NCBI RefSeq assembly: GCF_013376005.1
Contig: NZ_JABMJK010000012.1
Coordinates: forward strand, 62,001 to 126,000
DNA length: 64,000 nucleotides
Reading direction: 5' to 3'
Source: Duganella sp. SG902
GTDB lineage: Bacteria > Pseudomonadota > Gammaproteobacteria > Burkholderiales > Burkholderiaceae_D
The number at the start of each line of letters is the position of its first letter. Position 1 is the first letter of the stretch. The notes under the pieces were generated by a model. The model searched no databases. It was not told the origin of the DNA and saw only the letters and a program-made list of their open reading frames with translations. The position numbers were made by a program, and so were the translations under genes. Shown in pieces: positions 7,686 through 16,315 of the stretch.

Positions 7686-10600
7686 ATGAAACTACGCCCA
7701 GTTCCCGCAGCCATCCTGCTGCTGTCCAGCGTGCTGTCGCTGGCCCACGCCGCCGACGAGCGCCGCTCCTATCTGGTGCTGCTGGCCGACAAGCCGGCCG
7801 CCACCTACACCGGCGGCGTCGCCGGCCTGGCCGCCACCCAGCCGATCGCCGGCGGCCGCATCGACCCGAACAGCGCCTCGCTGCAGTTGTACGCCGACTA
7901 CCTCGGCCAGAAGCAGGACGCGGTCAAGGCCACCGTGCCGTCCGCCGAGATCGAATACCAGTACAAGGTGGTGCTGAACGGCTTCTCGGCGCGCCTGACC
8001 GACGACGAGGTGCGCACGCTGCAGGCCAACAGCGCCGTCAGCGCCATCCGCGCCAACACCGAGCGCCACCTCGACACCAGCTACACCCCGACCTTCCTCG
8101 GCCTCGACGGCCCCGGCGGCCTGTGGGAGAAGGCCGGCGGCAGGCAGCACGCCGGCGAGAACGTCATCATCGGCGTGATCGACAGCGGCATCTGGCCGGA
8201 AAACCCCTCCTACGCCGACCGCGTCGACAGCGACGGCCGCCCCACCTTCGACAACAGCGGCACGCTGGCCTACAGCGCGCCGCTCAACTGGAACGGCGTG
8301 TGCCAGAGCGGCGAGGGCTTCACCACCGCCCACTGCAACAACAAGCTGATCGGCGCGCGCTACTTCCGCGACGGCTTCGAGCGCTCCGGCAACACCCAGC
8401 ACTGGAGCGAGTTCATCTCGCCGCGCGACTCGATCGGCGGCGCGCTCGGCCAGGGCGGCCACGGCACCCACACCTCCACCACCGCCGGCGGCAACTACGG
8501 CGTGGCCGCCACCCTGGGCGGCATCGACATGGGCTCGGTGTCCGGCATGGCGCCGCGCGCGCGCCTGGCCGCCTACAAGGTGTGCTGGACCTACGTCGAC
8601 GGCACCACACCCGGCAAGAACAGCTGCTGGGAGCAGGACAGCATCGCCGCCATCGAGCAGGCCGTGCTGGACGGCGTGCACGTGCTGAACTACTCGATCA
8701 GCGGCGGCGCCACGCCCACCGACTCGGTGGAGCTGGCCTTCCTCAACGCGGCGGCGGCCGGCGTGTTCGTGTCGGCCTCGGGCGGCAACGACGGCCCGGG
8801 CCAGGCGGTCAACCACGCCGGCCCGTGGCTGACCACGGTGGCGGCGGCGGCGCACGACCACTTCCGCGTCGCCAACCTGTCGCTCGGCAACGGCGCCAGC
8901 TACCGCGGCGCCTCGCTCAGCAACGCCGTGCTGCCGAACACCACGCCCATCGTGCGCTCGGAGGACGTGGCGCTGGCCGGTGCCGACCCCAGCGCCGCCC
9001 AGCTGTGCTTCAGCGCCAGCTGGGCCGGCAAGCCGGTGCTCGACCCGGCGCTGGTGGCCGGCAAGATCGTCACCTGCGTGCGCGGCACCAACGACCGCGT
9101 CGACAAGAGCCTGGCCGTCAAGCAGGCCGGCGGCGTCGGCATGGTGCTGGTCGACAACGGCAACGGCCTGGTGGCCGAGCTGCACTCGGTGCCGACCGTA
9201 CACGTGACGGCCGCCGACGGCGCCGCCATCAAGACCTACGCGGCCGCGAGCGGCCACACCGCCGGCCTGTCGCACTTCTTCGAGGCCACCGGCGTGGGGC
9301 CGATCATCGCCGGCTTCTCCTCGCGCGGCCCGAACAGCGGCGACGGCAACATCCTCAAGCCCGATCTGGCCGCGCCCGGGGTCGACATCCTGGCCGGCGC
9401 CACGCCCGAGCTGAGCGCCGCCCAGCAGGCCAGCCTGAACACCGGCACCCTGGCCAATGTGCCGCGCGCGTGGGAGCTGATGAGCGGCACCTCGATGGCC
9501 GCGCCGCACGTGGCCGGCGTGGCCGCGCTGCTGCGCCAGGCGTATCCGGACTGGTCGCCGGCCGCCATCAAGTCGGCGCTGATGACCTCGGCCACGCAAA
9601 CCTTCCCCGACACCCAGACCGGCATGTCGGCCGGCGTGCTGGTGTGGTCGCAAGGCGCCGGCCACATCAACCCGCGCGGCGGCTTGCCCAACTATGGCGA
9701 CCGGGTCACCAACGCGGGCGGCGCCATCAGCCCGGGGCTGGTGTACGACATCGCGCCCACCGACTACCGCAAATACCTGTGCGGCGGCGGCGTCAGCGCC
9801 TATTGCGGCAGCGGCGCGCTGGCCGGCTACAACCTGAACGTGCCGTCGATCACGCTGTCCAACGTGCTGGGCAACGTGACTGTGGCGCGCAGCGTGACCA
9901 ATGTCGGCCCCAGCGCCGCCACCTACACCGCGCAGATCTCGGTGCCCGGCTACAGCGCCACGGTGGAGCCCGCCAGCCTGGCGCTGGCGCCCGGCCAGAG
10001 CGCCAGCTTCAACGTCAAGCTGAGCCGCACCACGGCGGTGGAAAACACCTGGCAATACGGCGCGCTGGTGTGGAGCGACGGCAGCCACGTGGTGCGCATC
10101 CCGGTCACCGCGCGCAGCGGCAAGCCGATCAGCTCGACGCCGCTGCTGACCAGCGTGCGCGCGTCCGGCAGCACGGTGATCACGGCCGGCACCGGCTACG
10201 CCGGCCGCATGAGCGCCAAGACCGGCGGCTTCAAGCCGGTGGTCAAGGGCGGCGCGCTGACGGTGGGCCAGGCCGAGGCCGACGTCGACACCGCCGAGCA
10301 GATCGCCGCCGCCTGCACCAGCAACGACCCCGGCATCACGCGCATCCCGGTGACGATCCCGGCCAACGCGGTGGTGGCCTCGTTCGAGCTGTTCAACGAC
10401 GACACCACCCACGGCAGCCAGGACGACCTCGACCTGGCGCTGCTCAACAGCGCCGGCCAGCTGGTCGACTACAGCGGCCACGGCGGCTCCAACGAGGCGC
10501 TGCTGGAACTGTCGCCGGCCGCCGGCAGCTACAACGTGTGCGTGATCGGGTATAAAACGCCGGGCGGCGGCTCGACCAGCTTCAAGCTGTCGTCGGCCAT

Positions 10601-10850
10601 CTCCAGCCGCACCGACACCGGCGGCAACCTGCGCGCGGCCGTGCCCAGCCAGATCTATCCTGGCAGCACGGCCAGCGTGAGCGCCAGCTGGTCCGGCCTG
10701 GCGACCGGCCAGCGCTACTTCGGCGGCGTGCAGCTGCTGGACGCCAGCGGCAACGTCAGCACCACCACCGCGCTGCTGGTGCAAACCAACAGCCCGATTC
10801 CGCTGGTGGAAGCGGCCGACCGCAGCGCCAGGCGCATCAGCACCAAGTAG
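7686..10850 (+). CDS. Secreted subtilisin-like S8 serine protease
   Basis: A 1054-residue extracellular protease. Order: signal peptide (1-22), inhibitor I9-type propeptide (about 30-125, ending EYQYKVVLNGFSARLTDDEV), peptidase S8 domain with Asp166 (IGVIDSGIWPE), His259 (GHGTHTSTTAGG) and Ser603 (SGTSMAAPHVAG), an inserted PA domain at about 420-530 (VAGKIVTCVRGTND), then a fibronectin-III-like domain (SITLSNVLGNVTVARSVTNVG) and a C-terminal beta region at about 870-970 that resembles a P-domain-like pre-peptidase C-terminal fold. This organisation is that of plant-type subtilases and their bacterial relatives. It lacks a PEP-CTERM tail although its upstream partner has one. It ends 14 bases before the convergent epsA gene. 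It could be a substrate of the secretion system on its left, which is inference from position only. Confidence 0.93.
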   Translation: MKLRPVPAAILLLSSVLSLAHAADERRSYLVLLADKPAATYTGGVAGLAATQPIAGGRIDPNSASLQLYADYLGQKQDAVKATVPSAEIEYQYKVVLNGFSARLTDDEVRTLQANSAVSAIRANTERHLDTSYTPTFLGLDGPGGLWEKAGGRQHAGENVIIGVIDSGIWPENPSYADRVDSDGRPTFDNSGTLAYSAPLNWNGVCQSGEGFTTAHCNNKLIGARYFRDGFERSGNTQHWSEFISPRDSIGGALGQGGHGTHTSTTAGGNYGVAATLGGIDMGSVSGMAPRARLAAYKVCWTYVDGTTPGKNSCWEQDSIAAIEQAVLDGVHVLNYSISGGATPTDSVELAFLNAAAAGVFVSASGGNDGPGQAVNHAGPWLTTVAAAAHDHFRVANLSLGNGASYRGASLSNAVLPNTTPIVRSEDVALAGADPSAAQLCFSASWAGKPVLDPALVAGKIVTCVRGTNDRVDKSLAVKQAGGVGMVLVDNGNGLVAELHSVPTVHVTAADGAAIKTYAAASGHTAGLSHFFEATGVGPIIAGFSSRGPNSGDGNILKPDLAAPGVDILAGATPELSAAQQASLNTGTLANVPRAWELMSGTSMAAPHVAGVAALLRQAYPDWSPAAIKSALMTSATQTFPDTQTGMSAGVLVWSQGAGHINPRGGLPNYGDRVTNAGGAISPGLVYDIAPTDYRKYLCGGGVSAYCGSGALAGYNLNVPSITLSNVLGNVTVARSVTNVGPSAATYTAQISVPGYSATVEPASLALAPGQSASFNVKLSRTTAVENTWQYGALVWSDGSHVVRIPVTARSGKPISSTPLLTSVRASGSTVITAGTGYAGRMSAKTGGFKPVVKGGALTVGQAEADVDTAEQIAAACTSNDPGITRIPVTIPANAVVASFELFNDDTTHGSQDDLDLALLNSAGQLVDYSGHGGSNEALLELSPAAGSYNVCVIGYKTPGGGSTSFKLSSAISSRTDTGGNLRAAVPSQIYPGSTASVSASWSGLATGQRYFGGVQLLDASGNVSTTTALLVQTNSPIPLVEAADRSARRISTK

Positions 10851-10864
10851 CGCCAGGTAGCACC

Positions 10865-11665
10865 TCAGGCGGCCCGCGCCAGCGCCAGCGGCGGGCCGTC
10901 AAACAACTGCAAGGCCATGCCGCGCGCAATCGCTTGCGCGCGGTTGGACACCTCCAGCAGCCGGTACAAGCGCTGCAAGTGATTCTTCACCGTCAAACCC
11001 GAGATGCCGAGGATCAGGCCGATCTCCTCGTTGCTCTTGCCCTCGCGCACCCAGTGCAGGATTTCCGCCTCGCGCGCGCTGACCGGACGCGCCAGCGCCC
11101 CCGCCCTCGCCTGCGCCTGCTGGCGGTTGACCCGCTGCAAACTCATGTGCAGGTACGGCAGCAGCAACTCGAGGAAATAGCCGTGGCGCGCGCGCGGCCG
11201 GTGCGGCAGGCCGAACAGGGCGAAGAAGGTGGCGCCGCCCGGCAGGCGCTCGCTGCCATGCACCAGCAGGTTCTCCAGTCCCAGCTCGCGCAACTCGCCC
11301 TGGAACGGCGCCAGCCCCGGGCCGGCCTTGCGCGGATCGGCGCCGGGGCCGGCGTCCAGCATGGCGGGCAGGCGCAGCGCCGGCCGGCAATGGCGCGCCA
11401 GGCGCAGCGCCAGGCCATCGTCGCGATGGCTGAGGCGGTCGCGCAGGCCGGCGTCCAGCACCGTGCTGTGCAGGCACTCGACGTGCAGCAGCTCGTCCTG
11501 CGCGCCGAACTGCAGGCACACCATCACCTGGTGCGGCAGCAGCGCCTGCAGCTGCCCCTGCGTCCACAGGAAGAACTGGCGGGCGTCGCGCACCGGCAGC
11601 GCGGCCTCGATGGCGTGCAGCAGGTATTCCTGCTCCAGCTTGCTGAGTATGACCAGCTGCTCCAT
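10865..11665 (-). CDS. epsA: LuxR-type transcriptional regulator EpsA
   Basis: A 266-residue DNA-binding regulator matching EpsA of exosortase-B/EPS loci. The N-terminal region (MEQLVILSKLEQEYLLHAIEAALPVRDARQFFLWTQGQLQALLPH) is the EpsA signature. The C-terminus is a GerE/LuxR helix-turn-helix (PVSAREAEILHWVREGKSNEEIGLILGISGLTVKNHLQRLY). A longer frame is open to 11812, but ATG 11665 matches the family start and lies two bases after the stop of the response regulator, so it is probably translated by coupling. It lies 24 kb from the xrtB/eps operon it presumably controls. It has neither an autoinducer-binding domain nor a receiver domain that I can recognise. Confidence 0.9.
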   Translation of the reverse strand: MEQLVILSKLEQEYLLHAIEAALPVRDARQFFLWTQGQLQALLPHQVMVCLQFGAQDELLHVECLHSTVLDAGLRDRLSHRDDGLALRLARHCRPALRLPAMLDAGPGADPRKAGPGLAPFQGELRELGLENLLVHGSERLPGGATFFALFGLPHRPRARHGYFLELLLPYLHMSLQRVNRQQAQARAGALARPVSAREAEILHWVREGKSNEEIGLILGISGLTVKNHLQRLYRLLEVSNRAQAIARGMALQLFDGPPLALARAA

Positions 11666-11667
11666 GT

Positions 11668-12366
11668 TCACGCCTGCGCGGCGACGAAGCGGTAGCCGCT
11701 GCCGCGCACGGTCTCGATGCGCCGCTGGTAGCCGCTCGGCTGCAGCGCGTTGCGCAGGCGGCCGACGTGGGTGTCGACCGTGCGCTCGTCCAGATAGACG
11801 GCGCTGCCCCACACCTGGTCGAGCAGCTGGGCGCGCGTATGCACGCGCTCGGGATGGCTCATGAGGAAGTTCAGCAGCTTGAATTCGACCCGACCCAGCG
11901 CCAGCTCGCGCGCGCCGGCCGTGACGCGCCGGGTGCCGGGGTCGAGCCGCAGGCCGGCCAGCTGCACCGGCGCCTCGGCGCCCGCGCGCGGCGCCCAGCG
12001 CCGCAGCAGGCAGTGCACGCGCGCCACCATCTCGCGCGGGCTAAAGGGTTTGGTCATGTAATCGTCGGCGCCGCTTTCGAGCGCCATGATCTTGTCCGGC
12101 TCGCCGCAACGGGCGGTCACCATCATGATCGGCAGGCTGCGCGTGCTGGCTTGCGCGCGCAGGCGGCGCACCAGCGACAGGCCCGATTGGCCGGGCAGGT
12201 TCCAGTCCAGCAGCACCAGGTCGGGCAGGCCGTCCTCCAGCATCAGCAAGGCGCTTTCCGCGTCGGCCGCGCGGCTGATCTGGTGGCCCGCCATGCCCAG
12301 GTTAAGCGCGATCAGCTCCTGGATCGCGGGCGTGCTTTCAATGACGAGGATATGGGCGGCTGGCAT
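11668..12366 (-). CDS. OmpR/PhoB-family response regulator
   Basis: A 232-residue regulator: receiver domain with phosphoacceptor Asp54 (LVLLDWNLPG), Thr in MMVTAR and Lys in DDYMTKPF, then a winged-helix output domain (VEFKLLNFLMSHPERVHTRAQLLDQVWG, DVHVGRLRNAL-like segment VDTHVGRLRNALQ). The acidic pair that normally binds magnesium (E-D in PhoB) reads E10-S11 (LVIESTPAIQEL), so one metal ligand is altered. I start at ATG 12366, preceded by AGGGGA. An in-frame GTG at 12390 is open but less likely. No sensor kinase is adjacent; epsA follows two bases downstream, so the pair may form one regulatory unit. The start codon lies inside an inverted repeat (separate entry). Confidence 0.9.
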   Translation of the reverse strand: MPAAHILVIESTPAIQELIALNLGMAGHQISRAADAESALLMLEDGLPDLVLLDWNLPGQSGLSLVRRLRAQASTRSLPIMMVTARCGEPDKIMALESGADDYMTKPFSPREMVARVHCLLRRWAPRAGAEAPVQLAGLRLDPGTRRVTAGARELALGRVEFKLLNFLMSHPERVHTRAQLLDQVWGSAVYLDERTVDTHVGRLRNALQPSGYQRRIETVRGSGYRFVAAQA

Positions 12367-12395
12367 AGTGTTCCCCTGTAAAGGAAACACTATGC
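12363..12395. promoter_or_regulatory. Inverted repeat over the start codon and ribosome binding site of the response regulator
   Basis: Left arm GCATAGTGTTCC (12363-12374) pairs with right arm GGAAACACTATGC (12383-12395), 12 pairs with one bulged A and an eight-base loop. In the mRNA (minus strand) the 3' arm contains most of the AGGGGA Shine-Dalgarno and the AUG (12366-12364). It could act as an RNA hairpin that hides the start, or as a DNA operator. Its AT-rich outer arms and perfect outer ten pairs are unusual in this GC-rich sequence. Confidence 0.7.
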
Positions 12396-12476
12396 ATTAA
12401 GCAATGTGGCTTTACTAATATGATTTCCATCGGCAATTCAGAGCTTTGCGATATAAATCCAGCCGTTTTTCCCCGC

Positions 12477-13121
12477 TTACGCTTGCCGGCGGCGGCGCGC
12501 CAGACCCAGCAGCGCCAGGCCGCCGGCCAGCATGGCCCAGGTCGACGGTTCCGGCACCGGCGCGGCGATGGCCGGGATGGTGTTGACCAGTGGCGTGGCC
12601 GCCACAGCGCCGGCGTCGGCGGTGATGCCGGCGGTCCAGTTCAGCTGCACCAGCGCGCCGGACGGGTCGGTCGCGCCGAGGTAGGCGCTGGCGTCGGCGT
12701 TCATCAGCGACACCGCGAACACCGAGCCGGGCGAGCTCTGCGCCGGGTCGGCCGCGCCGCTGAAGCTGACGTTGAAGCCGACCTTGCCGCCGCTGAAGAC
12801 GACCTCGTGGAACAGGTCGTTCCAACCGCCCGGATCGTCGTTGGTGATGGTGTAGCCGCTGGCCAGCGAGCCGACCACGTTGCCGGCGATTTGCGCGGTG
12901 GCGCTGTCGCCAAAGCCGATGAAGTCGGTCAGCGTGACCGAGGCCAGCGCGGTGCCGGCGTTGCCCGGGTTGAACTGCAGGTCGATCCAGCCGTTGCTGC
13001 CCAGGGTCGAGGTGTCGAACTCGACGTGGTAGGTGGCGGCGGACGCCAGGCTGGCGCAGGCGCTCAGGGCCAGCGCCAGCAGGCCGCGGCGCAAGGAGAT
13101 GGAGGTGTTAGCGAAAAACAT
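12477..13121 (-). CDS. PEP-CTERM sorting domain protein, second gene of the nuclease operon
   Basis: A 214-residue exported protein: signal peptide (1-29, ending LASAA), a beta-sandwich-like body (YHVEFDTSTLGSNGWIDLQF, FNPGNAGTALASVTLTDF) and the PEP-CTERM tail VPEPSTWAMLAGGLALLGLA plus RRRRQA. The body resembles the PEP-CTERM family that PGAP labels NF038129; I recognise this from the conserved LQFNPG-type stretch, not from a search. It follows the extracellular nuclease gene by 15 bases on the same strand, so they are very likely one operon. Exosortase-dependent anchoring at the cell surface is expected. Function unknown. Confidence 0.87.
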   Translation of the reverse strand: MFFANTSISLRRGLLALALSACASLASAATYHVEFDTSTLGSNGWIDLQFNPGNAGTALASVTLTDFIGFGDSATAQIAGNVVGSLASGYTITNDDPGGWNDLFHEVVFSGGKVGFNVSFSGAADPAQSSPGSVFAVSLMNADASAYLGATDPSGALVQLNWTAGITADAGAVAATPLVNTIPAIAAPVPEPSTWAMLAGGLALLGLARRRRQA

Positions 13122-13136
13122 GATGATGATCCTTAC

Positions 13137-16127
13137 TTAGAAAGTGCCGCTGTAGACTTGGGTGGTGTAGCTGATCGCCGCCGTACCGGTCTTGGTGAAG
13201 CTGACCGGCACGCTCAGGGTGGCGCCGGCCGCCAGGCTGCCGGTGTTGGCGGTGATGTACGGCACGCCACTACGATTGCCGCTGGCGTTGACCAGGGTGA
13301 CGCCGGCCGGCAGGCCGCCCAGCGCGATCTGGAGCGGGCCGTTCAGCGCCGCGCCGCTGGTGTTGGTGATGCTCAGCGTGCCGCTCCACTGTCCGCTCAG
13401 GCGCGAATAGGTCAGGCCAGAAGGCACCGCCTTGACGCTGGCGCTGACGTCGGTGTACGGCGCTTGCAGGTTGAGGCTGATCACCACCGGATCGTGGTCG
13501 GACGCGCGGTACGGAGCGCTGGTGTACTTGTCCTGCGGCTTGCCGTCGGTGTTGTAGTCCAGCACGGTCGGCTCGTCGGCGTTGTTGTGCCACTCGGCGG
13601 CGTCCACCACCTGCGGGCTCAGCGCGGCGCTGGCCAGCGCGTGGTCGAGGTAGCCCGCCTCGCCGTTGAACACGAACGAGTACGGCATGTTGCCGCTGCC
13701 GCGCACGAAGCGCTCCAGCTGGTTGACGTAGCCGGTGGCGGTGATGGCGGCGATCGGGTCTTCGAAGCCGTAGGAGTTGAAGTCGCCGATCAGCAGCACC
13801 TTGGCGTCGCCGGCGGCGGCCACCACTTGCGGCACGAAGGCGTTCACCAGGCGCTGGGCCTGCTGGACGCGCTGCGCGTTCCAGCAGCTCTGGCCGTCGC
13901 CCTGGTCGGCGTTGGCGCCGCTGGTCGGGCAGCTGCCCTTGGACTTCAGGTGGTTGACCACCAGCGAGAACTTGGCGCCGTTGGCGGCCTGGAAGGTCTG
14001 CGCCATCGGCGGACGGTTGTTGATGGCGTCGGCGTCGGACAGCGCGCCGCCGACCAGCGTCAGCGCGGATGGCTTGTAGATCATGGCCACGCGGATGGCG
14101 TCGGTGCCGGTGGCGGCCGGCTTGGGCACCACGGCGTAGGTCTTGATGCCGGTGCCCGGCGAGATGGCCTCGTTGAGCGCGTCGACCAGTTTGGTGACGG
14201 TGTACTCGCCGCTGTTCTGGATTTCCATCAGGCCGTAGACGTCGGCGTTGATGGCCTTGAGCTCGCCGACGATCTTGGCGGTCTGGCGGTTGAACTCGTT
14301 CAGGTTGTCGGCGCCGCGGCAGTTGGACGCCAGCACCTTGCCATCCAGCAGGCAGCCCTGGCCGGTCTGGCCCTGGTCGTTGCTGCCGTTGGTGAAGGTG
14401 GTGAAGTAGTTCAGCACGTTGGCGCTGGCCACCTTGACGTTGCCCGGGGTGAGCGCCGGCACGTCGGCGCGCGGATTGTCTTGCGAGAACACCGGGGCCT
14501 CGGTCGGCTGCAGCTTGAAGCCGGCGCCGCCACCGCCCTTGGCGCCAAAGTCCACCACGCCGGTCAGGTTGGAGACGCTGTCGCCCGCGCGCAGCGAGCC
14601 ATCGGCGGTCAGGTAAGGAATGGTGGTCGGCGCGACGAAGATGCCGTCGTCGAGCACGATCTGGTTGAGCTGGTTGGCGGCGGCCTGCGCCACCGCTTCC
14701 GGCGTGCCCGGACGATAGTGGTTGGAAGCGATTTCCAGGCGGCCCGAGGACAGCGTTATCTCGCCGCGCGAGCCGAGGAATTCCAGTTGCGACACGGTCA
14801 GCTTGCCGAAGCGCACCAGCATGCCCTCCACCTGGCCCAGGTTCGGGTGCGGCAGCGCGACATTGGTCGGCGTGATGCTGATGCCGCCGGCCAGCTTGGC
14901 GATCGCGCTCACATTGGTCAGTTCGGTGTACGAGCGGGTGGCGGCGGTCGGCGTGTACTCGCTGACGGTAGCGGTGATGCGGATGCGGTCGCCCACCTGC
15001 ACGGTGCCGATGTTGGCGGCCGTGGTGAACACGAACACGCCGTCCGAGGTGTTGGGGTTGCCGTCGCCGTTCTCATCCTGGATGAAGAAGCCGGAGCCCA
15101 CCTTGGCCGTCACCACGCCCTCGGTGGTCTGCACCGTGTTGGCGTACGGGCTGCTGTCGCCCTCGCCCTGGATTTGCGGGATGGTGTGAGTGACGGCGGC
15201 CGGCGCCGCCACGCTGATGCTCACGCTGCAGCTGGCTTCCTGCGACTGATCGTTGCCGAACTTGATGCTGACCGGATAGGTGCCCGCCGGCACGCTGGCC
15301 GCCACGTTCAGGCTGGCGGTGGCGGTGCCGCCGGCGGCGCTGGCCGCGAGGAAGTTGACCAGGCTGATGCCCGGCACGGCGGCCGAGGTCAGCACGGCGC
15401 TGTTGACCGTGCCGTCGGCGTCGGTGGCGCTGATGTCGGCGCTGCCGTTGACACCCAGCGCTAGCGCCAGGTTGGCCGGGCAGGTGGCGACGATAGGCGG
15501 TTGTTGCGCGCCGCAGGCGTTCAGCGGGCTGGCGCTGTTGCGCGCGGCCGGGGTGCCGACGCTGAAGTCGACGCTGTTGTTGTCGGTGTCGCCGCAGCCG
15601 CCGTTGGCGCGCAGTGCGGCGGTGCTGTTGCTCAGGGTGCCGGTGGCGCTGCCCTCGGCGTAGTTGGCGCTGCCGAAGCCCACCAGGTCGACAAAGCTGC
15701 CGGCCGCCGGCGACGCGCCCGACAGCGCGGCCGTGCCATGCACCAGCGCGACCTTACCCGCCGTCGCGCTCATCGGAATGGCGCCGGTGGCGTCGGCGCC
15801 CGGCAAGGCCGGCGCGCTGCCGGTGCCGGCCGCTTCCTGCACCAGATAGTACTGGCCCGGCTGCAGCACCTTGCTCAGGGCGGTCACCTGCCAGCTGCTG
15901 CCGCTGGCGCTCGCGTATTGCACGCTCCAGCCGGTCAGGTCGACCGGGGTGCTGCCGCGGTTGAACAGTTCAATAAAGTCGTTCTGATACTTGGCGCCGC
16001 TGTTGCCGCCGCCGCCATACACCTGGCTGATGACCACCGACGAGTCGGCAAAGGCTGGCGCCGCCAGGGCGCCGATCAGCGCGGCGGCGATCGTGGTACG
16101 CGCCGGCGGAGGAAGAATTTTTTTCAT
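13137..16127 (-). CDS. ExeM/NucH-family extracellular endonuclease
   Basis: A 996-residue secreted nuclease. It has a signal peptide (to about 27, PAFADSS), an N-terminal lamin-tail domain (VVISQVYGGGGNSG, NDFIELFNRGSTPVDLTGWSV, about 28-145), a cadherin-like/Big region (about 210-310), an OB-fold segment (TIPQIQGEGDSSPYANTVQTTEG), and an endonuclease/exonuclease/phosphatase domain (about 575-890) with ASANVLNYFTTF, MEIQNSGEY, LVVNHLKSKG, LIGDFNSYG and ASDHDPVVISL, the metal-binding and catalytic Asn/His/Asp motifs. The C-terminus is a beta domain without membrane anchor. Family members degrade extracellular DNA, for example in biofilms. It heads a two-gene operon with a PEP-CTERM protein. 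Divergent to the proline-rich gene at 16316. Confidence 0.93.
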   Translation of the reverse strand: MKKILPPPARTTIAAALIGALAAPAFADSSVVISQVYGGGGNSGAKYQNDFIELFNRGSTPVDLTGWSVQYASASGSSWQVTALSKVLQPGQYYLVQEAAGTGSAPALPGADATGAIPMSATAGKVALVHGTAALSGASPAAGSFVDLVGFGSANYAEGSATGTLSNSTAALRANGGCGDTDNNSVDFSVGTPAARNSASPLNACGAQQPPIVATCPANLALALGVNGSADISATDADGTVNSAVLTSAAVPGISLVNFLAASAAGGTATASLNVAASVPAGTYPVSIKFGNDQSQEASCSVSISVAAPAAVTHTIPQIQGEGDSSPYANTVQTTEGVVTAKVGSGFFIQDENGDGNPNTSDGVFVFTTAANIGTVQVGDRIRITATVSEYTPTAATRSYTELTNVSAIAKLAGGISITPTNVALPHPNLGQVEGMLVRFGKLTVSQLEFLGSRGEITLSSGRLEIASNHYRPGTPEAVAQAAANQLNQIVLDDGIFVAPTTIPYLTADGSLRAGDSVSNLTGVVDFGAKGGGGAGFKLQPTEAPVFSQDNPRADVPALTPGNVKVASANVLNYFTTFTNGSNDQGQTGQGCLLDGKVLASNCRGADNLNEFNRQTAKIVGELKAINADVYGLMEIQNSGEYTVTKLVDALNEAISPGTGIKTYAVVPKPAATGTDAIRVAMIYKPSALTLVGGALSDADAINNRPPMAQTFQAANGAKFSLVVNHLKSKGSCPTSGANADQGDGQSCWNAQRVQQAQRLVNAFVPQVVAAAGDAKVLLIGDFNSYGFEDPIAAITATGYVNQLERFVRGSGNMPYSFVFNGEAGYLDHALASAALSPQVVDAAEWHNNADEPTVLDYNTDGKPQDKYTSAPYRASDHDPVVISLNLQAPYTDVSASVKAVPSGLTYSRLSGQWSGTLSITNTSGAALNGPLQIALGGLPAGVTLVNASGNRSGVPYITANTGSLAAGATLSVPVSFTKTGTAAISYTTQVYSGTF

Positions 16128-16211
16128 GAACAGTCCTGAAATATGAACAAACAGTTGGAGATCTTGCTATTTGCATATTAATGCCAGCGATTGACGCCTT
16201 CATGACATGGC

Positions 16212-16231
16212 TTTAGTCCATTCGGACTAAG
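16212..16231. repeat. Short dyad in the divergent nuclease/PEP-CTERM promoter region
   Basis: TTAGTCC (16213-16219) and GGACTAA (16224-16230) form a seven-base perfect inverted repeat around ATTC. It lies about 85 bases before the start of the nuclease gene (minus) and about 85 before the proline-rich gene (plus). There is no T-run on either side, so it is not a terminator. Its place between divergent genes fits an operator, but no regulator can be assigned. Confidence 0.4.
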
Positions 16232-16262
16232 AAAAAGTTTAACTGGTAAGTTGAAAAACCCG

Positions 16263-16271
16263 TGCTATACT
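16263..16271 (+). promoter_or_regulatory. Extended -10 promoter candidate for the proline-rich protein gene
   Basis: TGCTATACT fits an extended -10 element (TGn plus TATACT). A start of transcription near 16278 would leave a leader of about 38 bases before ATG 16316. No convincing -35 is seen, which extended -10 promoters tolerate. The surroundings are clearly AT-rich. Confidence 0.4.
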
Positions 16272-16315
16272 TGAATTAAGGCAATAAATATTATTTATAG
16301 ACACTAAACGTTGCC

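Noticed and set aside
7502..10555. Large alternative plus-strand frame within the S8 protease gene
   Set aside because: Arg-rich, repetitive translation without motifs, while the other frame shows the full S8 catalytic triad.
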